Shown: piece by piece, positions 38,028 through 46,433 of the stretch
Layout: each line of letters begins with the position of its first letter
Numbering within the stretch: position 1 is the stretch's first letter
Origin: CAVRAW01 sp963716135
Lineage (GTDB): Bacteria; Planctomycetota; Planctomycetia; Pirellulales; JADZDJ01
DNA: 64,000 nucleotides
Assembly (NCBI GenBank): GCA_963716135.1
Contig: OY970289.1
Span: 3,100,001-3,164,000 of the forward strand
Direction: 5' to 3'
The notes under the pieces: generated by a model
What the model was told of the DNA's origin: nothing
Seen by the model: the letters and a program-made list of their open reading frames with translations, nothing else
Database searches by the model: none
Translations under genes and position numbers: made by a program

Positions 38028-38440
38028 CGAAACAATTCGCCGTATCGGCCGAAAGGGCAACTAAGTCCAATGCTGCAGGGGGGTTTGAGGCGGATGATGT
38101 CCGTAATAAGACGCCGCTCGCATACCGTTGGCGGCTAGCGTGCTACATCGGCACAACTCTCCACAAGAGATGCGGGTATCCATTCGTCTTGTGGAGCCGT
38201 CCCACAATTGACGAGTTGCTGATGCGATTTCGCGGATTCAATCGGCCCTGGAAGTACCGCGCTTCCGCAAAGGGATCCCGGAGGGGCGAGCCCCCTGCTC
38301 TTATTTAGAAACAGAATTCGGAGGATTGGAGAACAGGCCGAGCAATCCTCCGGCGGCGGTTGGAAGGGTGGATGTCACGCAAACTGGGCCGTTCACATCG
38401 AATCCGCAGTGAACTGCCGAGCCGTATCCATAAACGTTCC
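38028..38440. other. Intergenic region with one copy of dispersed repeat D1
   Basis: About 410 bases between convergent genes. It holds D1 copy 1 (38208-38275). A short GC-rich hairpin, GGGGCGAGCCCC near 38283-38294 followed by CTGCTCTTATT, may act as a terminator for the preceding gene. No gene seen. Confidence 0.5.
38208..38275 (+). repeat. Dispersed repeat D1, copy 1
   Basis: About 66 bases that match 40308-40374 at roughly 80 percent by eye, in the same orientation. The shared core is GGATTCAATCGG and CTTCCGCAA. The pair flanks the DUF1559 gene and its partner. In one frame both read E-L-x-x-R-F-R-G-F-N-R, so the repeat may come from a coding sequence. Confidence 0.6.
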
Positions 38441-39775
38441 TTAGTACTTCGGTGAAGCTTCGTTGACGTTTGGGGATTTGATATTGTTCTCATCGAGATC
38501 GACATCCGAACCATTCCGCGAGCCCAGAGCCCGCCACACGAGGACGTCAATGCCATCGGAAATCGCGGCGCCGTGACCATCGCCGAAGCAAACATTCACG
38601 ACGCCTGGATGCCGGCTGCGGGTACACATGATGGCGTGTTCACCTGGCGTATCGGGAATCGAGCTAAAGTTTCCGCAGTCATACCCAAACCAATTGGGAG
38701 GCGCCACGTGGTTGTACATCGTGGCGCAATACATACCGACCGGCCAACCGTTCGTATAGGTGATGCCGCCCGAGGGATGAGCTTGGTCCCACCGTCCCGT
38801 CGCCAAGAATACCGAGGCCGATGCGGTGGGAGTGTACTTCGCGCAATCGTCGTACATCAACTTCACGTCCTTGGGGAAGTCCGGTGGTGATGCAGAAACT
38901 CCGGGCAGCGTCGGGGTTCGACTGGGCATCGTCACGATGTCGTCCCTCGTCGGCATGTCGGTGCCGGCGAGCCCCGCTATTCCTTTGGTCCGTTCCGCGA
39001 AGAAAACGGTCCTGGATGTGCCGTCGGTGAAATCTTTCTGTTTTAACCCTTTGCCGATCGTGAACGCTCCGTTTCCTTGGGTGCCGTCGTTAATCGTGAG
39101 AAATGGATATGTGGTCCCGGTCATCGTATTCACTGCGCCGCCGTACGGTGTCGAGCCGCCGAAGTTATATCGGTAGTTGTTTTCGGAATACCTGACGGAC
39201 GACGTATTCGGATCACTGGGGCAGATAAACAGCGCATCGGCCGTTTTGAACGCCTCGTAACTGGGGTTAAAGGGAGTTCCGGGGGGAGATTCCATGACCG
39301 TCGAAAGCGGCTTGTCGAACTTGATCATCTTGTAGACTGTTTGCTGTTCCATGAACGGCAGCAGCCAAACATGAACCGAGCAAAATCCCATTTGCTGATT
39401 AGACGTCGCCGAGTTTGAATAGGAGCTGTAACCACCAATTGGCGGTTGCATTGTGGACTTCGATATCCAGTCGGGCAATTTTCGCCCTTGAGGAAATTGC
39501 TTATTGGCGCTGTAATAGTTGTTAAGACCTAGTCCAATTTGCTTCAAACTGTTGAGGCACGTGCTTCGGCGAGCTGCTTCCCGCGCAGCTTGGATGGCGG
39601 GCAAGAGCAGCGCGATCAACACCGTGATGATGGCGATAACTACCAGCAGTTCGACGAGAGTGAAGCCCGAGCGCTGGCGCTCGATCGTCGGATGTTCAAG
39701 TGAACCGGACGGTCGATGCATCGAACGACGGCCTCGGAACGTGCGGCCGGCGGATTGAAATTGGAATCTGGTCAT
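38441..39775 (-). CDS. DUF1559 (planctomycete prepilin-like, H-X9-DG) protein
   Basis: Abundant planctomycete surface or pseudopilin-like protein. Seen: a basic N-terminus, then the type IV prepilin cleavage and methylation site SGFTLVELLVVIAIITVLIA, and the family continuation AREAARRSTCLNSLKQIGLG. The C-terminus carries HPGVVNVCFGDGHGAAISDG, the H-X9-DG signature. About 444 residues, mid-range for the family. The ATG at 39775 overlaps the stop of a short upstream frame; a later ATG at 39721 is possible. The role in secretion or surface structure is known only in outline for the family. Confidence 0.9.
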   Translation of the reverse strand: MTRFQFQSAGRTFRGRRSMHRPSGSLEHPTIERQRSGFTLVELLVVIAIITVLIALLLPAIQAAREAARRSTCLNSLKQIGLGLNNYYSANKQFPQGRKLPDWISKSTMQPPIGGYSSYSNSATSNQQMGFCSVHVWLLPFMEQQTVYKMIKFDKPLSTVMESPPGTPFNPSYEAFKTADALFICPSDPNTSSVRYSENNYRYNFGGSTPYGGAVNTMTGTTYPFLTINDGTQGNGAFTIGKGLKQKDFTDGTSRTVFFAERTKGIAGLAGTDMPTRDDIVTMPSRTPTLPGVSASPPDFPKDVKLMYDDCAKYTPTASASVFLATGRWDQAHPSGGITYTNGWPVGMYCATMYNHVAPPNWFGYDCGNFSSIPDTPGEHAIMCTRSRHPGVVNVCFGDGHGAAISDGIDVLVWRALGSRNGSDVDLDENNIKSPNVNEASPKY

Positions 39776-39978
39776 CGCAATTTCCCAAACATTTCAGTCA
39801 ACAACAACACCGATTCATCAGTGGCATTTACTAACGGCAGATGCGTGTCCGCAATGTATGCCGGGTTGCCCTCAATATCCTTGCGATCACCATCCTGTAC
39901 ACAAAGAGACAAACGATCGAAATTGGACCCGATAACAATTCTGTCAATTGGACTGAGTTTCTTGATCAACTCACACAA
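39772..39978 (-). CDS. Small protein translationally coupled to the DUF1559 gene, unknown
   Basis: A 68-residue frame that ends with a TGA sharing bases with the ATG of the DUF1559 gene (ATGA overlap), which is a strong sign of translation. It starts with TTG at 39978; a stop is close upstream in the same frame. Sequence: LSPIDRIVIGSNFDRLSLCV and GNPAYIADTHLPLVNATDES. No family is recognised. It could also be the remaining C-terminal part of a longer, broken upstream gene, since frames further upstream read on before the stop. Confidence 0.45.
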   Translation of the reverse strand: MCELIKKLSPIDRIVIGSNFDRLSLCVQDGDRKDIEGNPAYIADTHLPLVNATDESVLLLTEMFGKLR

Positions 39979-40452
39979 CGGATCTTGATTTACGTCGGTC
40001 GTGCGTCACCTAGGATCCTCGTAGCACCACGCTTCAAGATTCGATCGATCCACCTTCGAACGGAAAAATCCAGAACTTGATTTGCATGACACTGTCTTAG
40101 AAAAATCGGGTGACTTTGCAACCCTCCATGCTCTGTTTCTACCGTAGCGCTGGGAGCGATGCAAGGAAATTATGTCGGGCGGTGCAATGGCGCCATTCGG
40201 ACATGTCAACGCGCTTCGGTCCGACGCACCGAAGCGATCGAGTCGTTGCAAAAGGTAACGAAGTAGAAAGTTCCCAACATCGTTCGTTTGAGCGAACAGT
40301 CCTGGAATTGCCGAGTTGCCGAGTCGATTTCGGGGATTCAATCGGCTCTGTCAGTGCCGCTCTTCCGCAATCAAGACTCGAAACGGTCGTGGTCCATCGG
40401 AACCCTGTATGATGCAGTAACTGCCCGATAGTTCTCTGGCCGCTCGCTAACA
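39979..40452. other. AT-richer intergenic region with D1 copy 2
   Basis: About 470 bases, lower in GC than the neighbours. It contains repeat D1 copy 2 (40308-40374). A minus-strand frame runs through it but its composition is not convincing as a gene. Confidence 0.4.
40308..40374 (+). repeat. Dispersed repeat D1, copy 2
   Basis: Second member of the D1 pair (see 38208-38275). Same orientation, about 80 percent identical by eye, with the shared core CGATTTCGGGGATTCAATCGG-like sequence. It bounds the DUF1559 region on its upstream side. Confidence 0.6.
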
Positions 40453-40725
40453 TTGCCGATGTGTATATCCAGACAGGGCGAAACGACCGTGCCACAGACC
40501 TTCGGCAGTCAATTCGCAATTCTTTTTGGCTGTGACAAGGTGGAAACGTGGAAACAGGGAGACAAAGTCGAAGCCAAGCGATTGCTCGCCGAAGCGCAAA
40601 CTGCGATGGACGCGGAGATGAAAGCCAGCCCGCTCTGGGACTGCCGAGCAACGTTGGAATTGTTTCGGCGTGAAGCGGAAGCACTTATCCAAACGGATGG
40701 ATCTTCCCATGCCCCGGCGACCTAG
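40453..40725 (+). pseudogene. Remnant resembling the C-terminal tail of a planctomycete Ser/Thr kinase (TPR region)
   Basis: The second half of this frame reads KVETWKQGDKVEAKRLLAEA then AEMKASPLWDCRATLELFRR and EAEALIQTD. The pattern W-x-x-G-D-x-x-x-A-R...W-x-x-x-L-x-x-x-R-x-E-A-x-x-L-I is what I recall as the end of planctomycete Ser/Thr protein kinases with WD40/TPR tails. No kinase domain is present; only about 60 residues of tail remain, so I call it a remnant. The first part of the frame is not recognisable. Confidence 0.45.
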
Positions 40726-40789
40726 ACCAGCGGCGGTTTCATTTCTTGGCAAATGCTTTCACAAATTCCCGTTCGCTGATCAGTGGTTT

Positions 40790-40918
40790 GATTAACGAAG
40801 CGACCGGCGGAACGAAATCTGCTGCTCAGCCGGACCATCCTGACGGTGTCATCAAACGCATGAGTTTCCGACGCGCGATTTCAGTCTCAAAAACTCGGTC
40901 GATTTTTTGGACAACTGA
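40790..40918 (+). repeat. Dispersed repeat D2, copy A
   Basis: About 115 bases that recur at 60298-60396 and, split in two, at 62985-63050 and 63328-63385. The core is CAGCCGGA plus GTGTCATCAAACG and, further on, TCTCAA. Read on the minus strand copies A and C give a coding-like phrase FETEIARRKLMRLMTPSG against VYETGNARREL then RLMTRAGSSGWAAEF, with differences mostly at third codon positions. Confidence 0.6.
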
Positions 40919-41114
40919 GAAACGGTTAGGTTGATGAGACTGGAACTCGCCGTTAAGCCCCAATTCACGGCTAGTGGTACGCTCCGCCATGGTGGCGTAT
41001 CCTGGAGAAAACTGGTCGTTAAAGGAAACCAATTCAAGCCAAGTACACCGCTTTCTTCAACCCATCCGCAACATTCGATTAGATCTCGGTTCATGTAGGG
41101 CAAACGGTTCCACA

Positions 41115-42224
41115 ATGAAAGTCGGGAGCACTCATTTTCGAACGATCTGGCTCAAAGACTGTGAGCCCGAAGTCATCGGCATCATTGATCAGCGGCACCT
41201 TCCTCATCGTTTCATAGTTGAGGATTTGCACTCGGTATATGAAATGGCGACAGCCATTTCTGATATGCACGTGCGGGGGGCTGGCTTGATTGGAGCGGCC
41301 GCGGCATTCGGAATGTACTTAGCCGCCCTTGAAGCTGACAAAACAGACTCTTTTGACGAACACTTGCTGCGGGCGGCGGAACTTTTGAAATCCACTCGCC
41401 CAACGGCGGTCAATTTAGTCTGGGCTGTCAACCGACAACTGGAAGCAATCTCCAGGGCAAAGCCCAGCGCCGAGAAAATCAGCGTCGCACGAAAAACTGC
41501 GATCGCGATCGCCGACGAGGACGCAGAAAGTTGCAGAAATATTGGACTGCACGGGGTCAATCTGATTGAAGGGTTAAGCAGGGAGAAACGGGGAGATACC
41601 GTAAATATTTTGACTCACTGCAATGCTGGGTGGTTAGCGTTTGTTGATTTTGGTTCTGCGCTCGCGCCCATCTACGAAGCAGTCAATCGGGGAATAAAAG
41701 TGCACGTGTGGGTGGACGAAACAAGACCGCGGAACCAAGGGGCGAATTTAACGGCCTGGGAGCTACTGAATCAGGGGGTGCCCCACACCGTGATTGCTGA
41801 CAGTGCTGGAGGGCATTTGATGCAATCAGGTCAAGTGGACCTGATCATCACGGGAGCGGATCGCGTGACAAGCACAGGAGACGTCGCGAATAAGATCGGG
41901 ACCTATTTAAAGGCTTTGGCGGCGCACGACAATGAAATCCCCTTTTACGTGGCCCTGCCGTCTTCAACCTTGGATTGGAACGCCGCTGAGGGTGAAACAA
42001 TACCTATCGAACTACGGTCGGGGGACGAAATAAAATATGTCGCAGGACTGTGCGAAGGAGAGATAAAAAAGGTGCTGGTCACTCCGCCGCAAAGTCCGGC
42101 CCTAAACTATGCGTTCGATATCACGCCCGCCAAACTGATCACCGGACTGATCACGGAGCGGGGCATTTGCCAGGCAAAAAAAGATGCGATTCTGAGCCTG
42201 TTTCCCGAGAAGATCTATGAGTGA
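41115..42224 (+). CDS. mtnA: S-methyl-5-thioribose-1-phosphate isomerase (MtnA)
   Basis: Isomerase of the methionine-salvage or methylthioadenosine-derived pathway: converts 5-methylthioribose-1-phosphate to methylthioribulose-1-phosphate. Seen: MKVGSTHFRTIWLKDCEPEV, HVRGAGLIGAAAAFGMYLAA (substrate phosphate loop), ILTHCNAGWLAFVDFGSALA (catalytic Cys region), VDETRPRNQGANLTAWELLN and IITGADRVTSTGDVANKIGT (catalytic Asp), all MtnA/eIF2B-like blocks. ATG 41115 fits the family start. It overlaps the next aldolase gene by eight bases. Codon use is AT-richer than the flanking genes, which suggests horizontal transfer. Confidence 0.9.
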   Translation: MKVGSTHFRTIWLKDCEPEVIGIIDQRHLPHRFIVEDLHSVYEMATAISDMHVRGAGLIGAAAAFGMYLAALEADKTDSFDEHLLRAAELLKSTRPTAVNLVWAVNRQLEAISRAKPSAEKISVARKTAIAIADEDAESCRNIGLHGVNLIEGLSREKRGDTVNILTHCNAGWLAFVDFGSALAPIYEAVNRGIKVHVWVDETRPRNQGANLTAWELLNQGVPHTVIADSAGGHLMQSGQVDLIITGADRVTSTGDVANKIGTYLKALAAHDNEIPFYVALPSSTLDWNAAEGETIPIELRSGDEIKYVAGLCEGEIKKVLVTPPQSPALNYAFDITPAKLITGLITERGICQAKKDAILSLFPEKIYE

Positions 42225-42834
42225 AACTGGAGTCATCAAATTCCACTGTCAATGGACCAAAGGAAATCCGCTGACGGAAGAAAGCATCAGAGAGTTGAAT
42301 GAATGGCGCGACATTCTGCACCAGCGCGGCTTCATTCGCGCCTACCAAAATGGCATCGGCTACGGAAATGTCAGTATTCGCCTCAAACAGAATCAATTTA
42401 TTATCACCGGGTCGGCAACGGGAGGAATCAACAAGCTCTCCGGTCAACACTATACGAAGGTGACCGCTTTTGATCTGGACCGCAATTCTGTCACGGCGGA
42501 AGGCCCGATGTTAGCTTCTTCTGAGTCGCTAACCCATGCAGCAATTTATGAGTGTGATGCAGGGGTCAATGCGGTGATTCATATCCACGACAGGGATTTG
42601 TGGAAAACCCTGATCGACAAAGTCCCTACTACCAATCGTGCGGTTGAATACGGAACACCAGCTATGGCCAGGGAGATTTTACGGCTGTTCAAAGAAACGG
42701 ATCTCGCTCGGCAGAAGATCCTGGTGATGGCAGGTCACGAAGACGGGATTATTGCTTTCGGCAGCAGCATTGCCGAAGCAGGTCATTCGCTGATGCGCGT
42801 CGTCGGTAAGATGCACACGCCGATTCCGGATTAG
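42217..42834 (+). CDS. Class II aldolase/adducin family protein, methylthioribulose-1-phosphate dehydratase or aldolase type
   Basis: Zinc enzyme of the class II aldolase family. Seen: NGIGYGNVSIRLKQNQFIIT, the GN-S-R substrate region; ESLTHAAIYECDAGVNAVIH with HIHD, where two histidines bind zinc; and MAGHEDGIIAFGSSIAEAGH with the third histidine. Coupled by an eight-base overlap to mtnA, it most likely acts on methylthioribulose-1-phosphate, either as MtnB-type dehydratase or as the aldolase of the DHAP shunt. The sequence cannot choose between them. No other salvage genes (mtnK, mtnC, mtnD, mtnE) are nearby, which favours the short shunt. Confidence 0.7.
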   Translation: MSETGVIKFHCQWTKGNPLTEESIRELNEWRDILHQRGFIRAYQNGIGYGNVSIRLKQNQFIITGSATGGINKLSGQHYTKVTAFDLDRNSVTAEGPMLASSESLTHAAIYECDAGVNAVIHIHDRDLWKTLIDKVPTTNRAVEYGTPAMAREILRLFKETDLARQKILVMAGHEDGIIAFGSSIAEAGHSLMRVVGKMHTPIPD

Positions 42835-43039
42835 AATCTGCGGGCACGCGCATCAGTCCTTCGAACACTTCTATCGCGGGGCGGGTTCGGCTATATTACG
42901 GTGACGATTACCCGCGAAGAAGCTTCCCGAAGATTCGCTTATCAAACGATGGCGGCAGGCAGTCGGTCGACCCGGCCGATGTCGCGCCTGCCAAGGCGCC
43001 GGAATAGGGCTGTTCAGTAGACCCGATCGCGGAGGTTGC
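42835..43039. other. Intergenic region before the radical SAM gene
   Basis: About 200 bases. A TATATT at 42893-42898 could be the -10 of the radical SAM gene. No leader module of the kind found after 44.6 kb is present, and no other element is seen. Confidence 0.4.
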
Positions 43040-44611
43040 ATGGCTTCGCCGTTGCAGGTCGTCATCCTGAAGCCGAGTAAGTACACGGCAGACGGTTACG
43101 TAGAGCGGTTCCGCTGGGGCTTCATGCCCAACAGCACCGTGCCGTACCTGCGGAGCATGACGCCGACGGTCGTGGGCCACACGCCGGTGGAAGTTCAGAC
43201 GGTGGACGAATACGTTCACACCGACCTGCAGTACCTATCGCTGCTCAACCGGCCTCGCGGTGGGCGGACGCTGTTGGCGCTGGTGGGCGTGCAAAGCCAC
43301 CAGTTCCATCGGGCGTTGGATCTGGCGGCGTATGCGCTGCGCAGCGGCTGCATGGTGGTCATCGGCGGGCCTCATGTCATGACCTGCGACACCTCGATGC
43401 TGCACGACTGCGGAGTAAGCTTTGCGCTGTCGGAAGCGGAACTTGTGTGGTCGGAGATCCTGCACGACGCGGCCCGGGGAGAAATGCAGCCGGTGTATGG
43501 CCGCCAGCAGCGTTGGCAGCAAGAGTTGGAAGCGCCGACCATCGTGCCCCCTGCGCAAGGACCTGCGCAGGTACGTCATGCCAATGCTGGGGCTTTACCC
43601 GGCTCGCGGGTGCCCGTTCATTTGTAACTTCTGCTCGGTAATCAAAATCGCCGGGCGTCGGATTCGCAGCCAGAATATCGCCACGACCATGGCCAGCCTG
43701 CGCCCGCCAAAGCGGCCGGCGTGCGCACGATCATGTTTACCTCCGACAACTTTAATAAGTATCCGGAGGCTGAGGCGCTGCTGACGGCGATGGTGCAGGA
43801 TCGCCTCGGGCTGAAATTCTTCGTGCAATGCGATACGCAGATCGCACGGCAGGAGCACCTGGTCGAGCTGCTGGCCAAGGCCGGTTGCTACCAAATGTTT
43901 GTCGGCGTTGAATCGTTCAACCGCCAGATACTGTTGGCGGCGCAGAAAGGGCAGAACCGCCCCGAAATGTACCGCGACATTGTGCGCCTGTGCGGCGAAT
44001 ATGGCATCAGCTCGCACTTTTCCAACATCATCGGCTTTCCGCAGGATACTCCCCAGGAGATTGACGAGCACTTGGAGACGCTGCGGGAGATGGGCCCGAC
44101 GTGGGCTTCGTTTTATATCCTTTGCCCGATTCCCGGAACGCAGCAGTACGACGACTTCCTGGCCGACGGTTTGATCACCGAGAAGAACCTCGATCGGTTC
44201 GACACAACCTGCCTGACGTGGCGCCATCCTTGTTTCTCGCGCGAGCGAATGTCGCAATTGCTGTTCGAGTGCTATCGCAAGTTTTTCTCGCGGCGGCACA
44301 CGTTGAACAATCTAAAGGACGACCTTGATTTTCGTCGCCCAGGGATGCTCGGACGATGCGCGGGAAGCGTGGCCATGGCACTGTTCTCTCGTTTCTGCGC
44401 GTGGCGGCGGACGCATCCCATGTCGGGCGGAATCATGCGCATTCTACGAGACCGCGCTGCGGATTTTATCGCGTGGCGGAAAGAAACGTTTGGGTTTGAA
44501 CTGGCGCCGCTGCCCCCGAGCTTGCGGTTGCCGACCGCGGAAAGCGAGCCTAATCAAGTGCTCGCCCGCGCCGCCGCCCGGCAAGGGGCCCAACTCATTT
44601 CAGCTGACTAG
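43040..44611 (+). CDS. B12-binding domain radical SAM protein (two frameshifts)
   Basis: Cobalamin-dependent radical SAM enzyme, of the group that modifies lipids, hopanoids or secondary metabolites. N-terminal B12-binding domain (GGPHVMTCDTSMLHDCGVSF), then the radical SAM cluster YPARGCPFICNFCSVIKIAG, with Cys-x3-Cys-x2-Cys for the 4Fe-4S cluster. After the second shift come IMFTSDNFNKYPEAEALLTA, FVQCDTQIARQEHLVELLAK and NIIGFPQDTPQEIDEHLETL, which continue the SAM barrel. Frames change near 43555 (one C too many in a CCCCC run) and near 43705 (one C too few in a CCC run). Each correction restores an uninterrupted protein of about 524 residues, so the two indels are probably errors. The substrate cannot be read. 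Confidence 0.85.
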
Positions 44612-44670
44612 AGATCGGCTTAAAGCACATCTCGCTGGCTCCGATGCCCGGCCAAGTTCAAGAGAACAAA

Positions 44671-44800
44671 TGGAAAGCTCAGCGTGCAAATGATATAATA
44701 AAGTAGTCGAAGAGCTGCTCGCGATGGGTAGTTCAAGGCAATTTGGCCCGCGGTGCGACAGCGCCGATCGGGGTCTTCTTTTGGGATCACGCTGGTCCAT
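44671..44800 (+). promoter_or_regulatory. Leader module R1: promoter, CUC-N5-GGG hairpin, terminator (before DUF883 operon)
   Basis: TATAAT at 44694-44699 with a fair -35 (TGGAAA, 17-bp spacer). About 15 bases after the -10 comes hairpin P1, CTGCTC / GCGAT / GGGTAG (44715-44731). The terminator follows: CCCG at 44747-44750 pairs with CGGG at 44769-44772, with an inner GGTGC/GCGCC stem, then TCTTCTTTT (44774-44782). After it comes the conserved 3' segment TGGGATCACGCTGGTCCA. The next gene starts at 44933. This layout recurs at five other units in the region (see R2-R6). Confidence 0.65.
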
Positions 44801-44932
44801 TCGGCACGTAGCCACCGCAACTCGCTGAGCGTTCGACTCGGGAGCGGAGCGCGCTGGAGCATCGTTCGCTTGCCTCGGCAACAAAGGACTTGATGGCATA
44901 TTTTAGCTGCGATTTTTTTGAAAGGGCTAAAT

Positions 44933-45262
44933 ATGATTACTGCAACTGATCGGCTTACGAAACAGGCGAAGAAAGTGACCAAAGATCTTCGCGAACTGAC
45001 TGGCTCGGCCAAGGATGCTGCCCAAGAGAAGTTACGGCAATTGCGCGCGAATGCCTCGGAACGCTGTGAACAGGGGCGAGACAAAGTGCGACAGGCTGAG
45101 CGTGCTGTGGAGCGATTCATCCAAAGCCGCCCGCTCAAGACCGTATTGATCGCGGCGGGGATCGGTGCGTTTTTGGGAGGCCTTTGGTGTCGGCGCATAG
45201 CGACCGCTCGTACGCGCAAAAAGTGCTGTCTGAAGTTATTGGTCGAGAGGGAACCTCCCTAA
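44933..45262 (+). CDS. DUF883-type (ElaB/YqjD-like) membrane-anchored protein
   Basis: About 109 residues. Seen: a long charged amphipathic helix, KQAKKVTKDLRELTGSAKDA and on through ERCEQGRDKVRQAERAVERF, followed by a hydrophobic C-terminal segment FLGG-type LKTVLIAAGIGAFLGGLWCR and a basic tail. That is the plan of DUF883 proteins, stress-induced membrane-anchored proteins that bind ribosomes in E. coli. ATG 44933 has AAAGGG upstream. First gene of the unit headed by R1; the next gene follows within 16 bases. Confidence 0.75.
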   Translation: MITATDRLTKQAKKVTKDLRELTGSAKDAAQEKLRQLRANASERCEQGRDKVRQAERAVERFIQSRPLKTVLIAAGIGAFLGGLWCRRIATARTRKKCCLKLLVEREPP

Positions 45263-45277
45263 TTAAGGAGAACTGAA

Positions 45278-45433
45278 ATGATTGGCACCATTCTGCTCGT
45301 GATATTGATTTTGCTGCTTCTGGGTGCGTTGCCCACTTGGCCTCATAGCAAAGACTGGGGCTATTTCCCGAGCGGCGGGCTGGGATTGGTCGTCGTGATT
45401 TTGGTCATCCTGCTGCTCCTGGGACGCATCTAA
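45278..45433 (+). CDS. DUF3309 family small membrane protein
   Basis: A 51-residue protein. It reads MIGTILLVILILLLLGALPT, then WPHSKDWGYFPSGGLGLVVV and ends LLLLGRI: two hydrophobic helices around a W-P-H-S/G-W-G-Y-P-S-G-G linker, which is the DUF3309 pattern. AAGGAG at 45265-45270 stands seven bases before the ATG. Common in stress-response operons of environmental bacteria; molecular role unknown. Confidence 0.8.
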   Translation: MIGTILLVILILLLLGALPTWPHSKDWGYFPSGGLGLVVVILVILLLLGRI

Positions 45434-45453
45434 TCGTTGTGAATTGAGGTTTT

Positions 45454-45470
45454 CCCCCGAGCGGGGGCTT
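45454..45470 (+). terminator. Small GC-rich hairpin between DUF3309 and PLDc_N genes
   Basis: CCCCC at 45454-45458 pairs with GGGGG at 45463-45467 around a four-base loop and is followed by CTTTAG. The T-tract is short, so it may only slow or partially stop transcription within the operon. The downstream gene has its own strong ribosome-binding site right after it. Confidence 0.35.
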
Positions 45471-45487
45471 TAGAAGGAGGCGATATC

Positions 45488-45682
45488 ATGATTCCAACAG
45501 CAATCAGTCTTGTTGGCGCAGTTGTCCTGCTTCTGGACATTTATGCCATCGTCTGCGTGTTGGTGGGCGGTTCCGGGGTCATGCACAAATTGCTTTGGAT
45601 TGCGCTAATTCTAGTGTTGCCAATCCTGGGCATGTTGCTGTATTTCCTCATCGGCCGGAGCTCAGCGCACGCACACGCGTGA
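45488..45682 (+). CDS. PLDc_N (cardiolipin-synthase N-terminal) domain small membrane protein
   Basis: 64 residues. Two hydrophobic helices, AISLVGAVVLLLDIYAIVCV and LLWIALILVLPILGMLLYFL, with the short W/I-G-x-G-V-x-H-K-L-L turn and the GRSSA end of the PLDc_N domain. AGGAGG precedes the ATG at six to seven bases. It is a stand-alone membrane module often found in bacterial stress clusters. Confidence 0.8.
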   Translation: MIPTAISLVGAVVLLLDIYAIVCVLVGGSGVMHKLLWIALILVLPILGMLLYFLIGRSSAHAHA

Positions 45683-45704
45683 GTGCCATACGGAGAGTAT
45701 TTAT

Positions 45705-46400
45705 ATGCCGCAAACGCCACACGTCGAGAAGCACTTCACTGCCTCGGAAACGGTGCGAGACATTGTGATTGGAATGTCAGACGGACTGACCGTGCCGTTC
45801 GCGCTGGCGGCTGGACTTTCGGGGGCGGTGGCGTCGAGCGGAATTATCGTCACAGCGGGTTTGGCCGAGGTTGCAGCCGGCGCCATTGCGATGGGCCTGG
45901 GTGGCTATCTGGCGGCTCGAACCGACGCCGAACATTTCGTCTCCGAGCGAACAAGGGAGGAACGCGAGACGGAGGAGATGCCGGAGAAAGAGGCTGACGA
46001 GGTCGCCGACGTTTTGCGATCTTACGGGCTCGAAGGCGACAAGGTGACATCCGTGGTGAACTCCATCCGTGCGGACAAGAAGCGGTGGGTGGACTTCATG
46101 ATGCGTTTCGAGCTTGGCCTGGAGGAACCGGACCCGAAGCGGGCCAGCCGAAGCGCCTTCACGATTGCCCTCTCCTATGTCGTTGGCGGTTTGGTGCCGT
46201 TGGCTCCCTATTTCTTATACCGCTCGGTACTCCAGGCGCTGATCGGGTCGGTGATCGTGACGCTATTGGCACTCCTGGTCTTCGGCTATGTAAAAGGAAT
46301 GTTCACGACCGCTCGGCCCATTCGAAGTGCGTGGCAAACCGTCGTGGTAGGCGGGCTGGCGGCAACCGCTGCGTTCGCAATTGCGAAGGCGATTGCATAG
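45705..46400 (+). CDS. VIT1/CCC1 family transporter
   Basis: About 231 residues, five hydrophobic segments. Seen: SETVRDIVIGMSDGLTVPFA, the first-helix block characteristic of the vacuolar iron transporter family; a cytosolic acidic loop (REERETEEMPEKEADEVADV) corresponding to the metal-binding helical domain; and the C-terminal helices. VIT1/CCC1 proteins move Fe(II) or Mn(II) out of the cytosol with protons. Its place in the stress island suggests iron detoxification. Confidence 0.9.
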   Translation: MPQTPHVEKHFTASETVRDIVIGMSDGLTVPFALAAGLSGAVASSGIIVTAGLAEVAAGAIAMGLGGYLAARTDAEHFVSERTREERETEEMPEKEADEVADVLRSYGLEGDKVTSVVNSIRADKKRWVDFMMRFELGLEEPDPKRASRSAFTIALSYVVGGLVPLAPYFLYRSVLQALIGSVIVTLLALLVFGYVKGMFTTARPIRSAWQTVVVGGLAATAAFAIAKAIA

Positions 46401-46433
46401 CCGCGCAATACATTCAAGATCGGCGTGCGGAAG

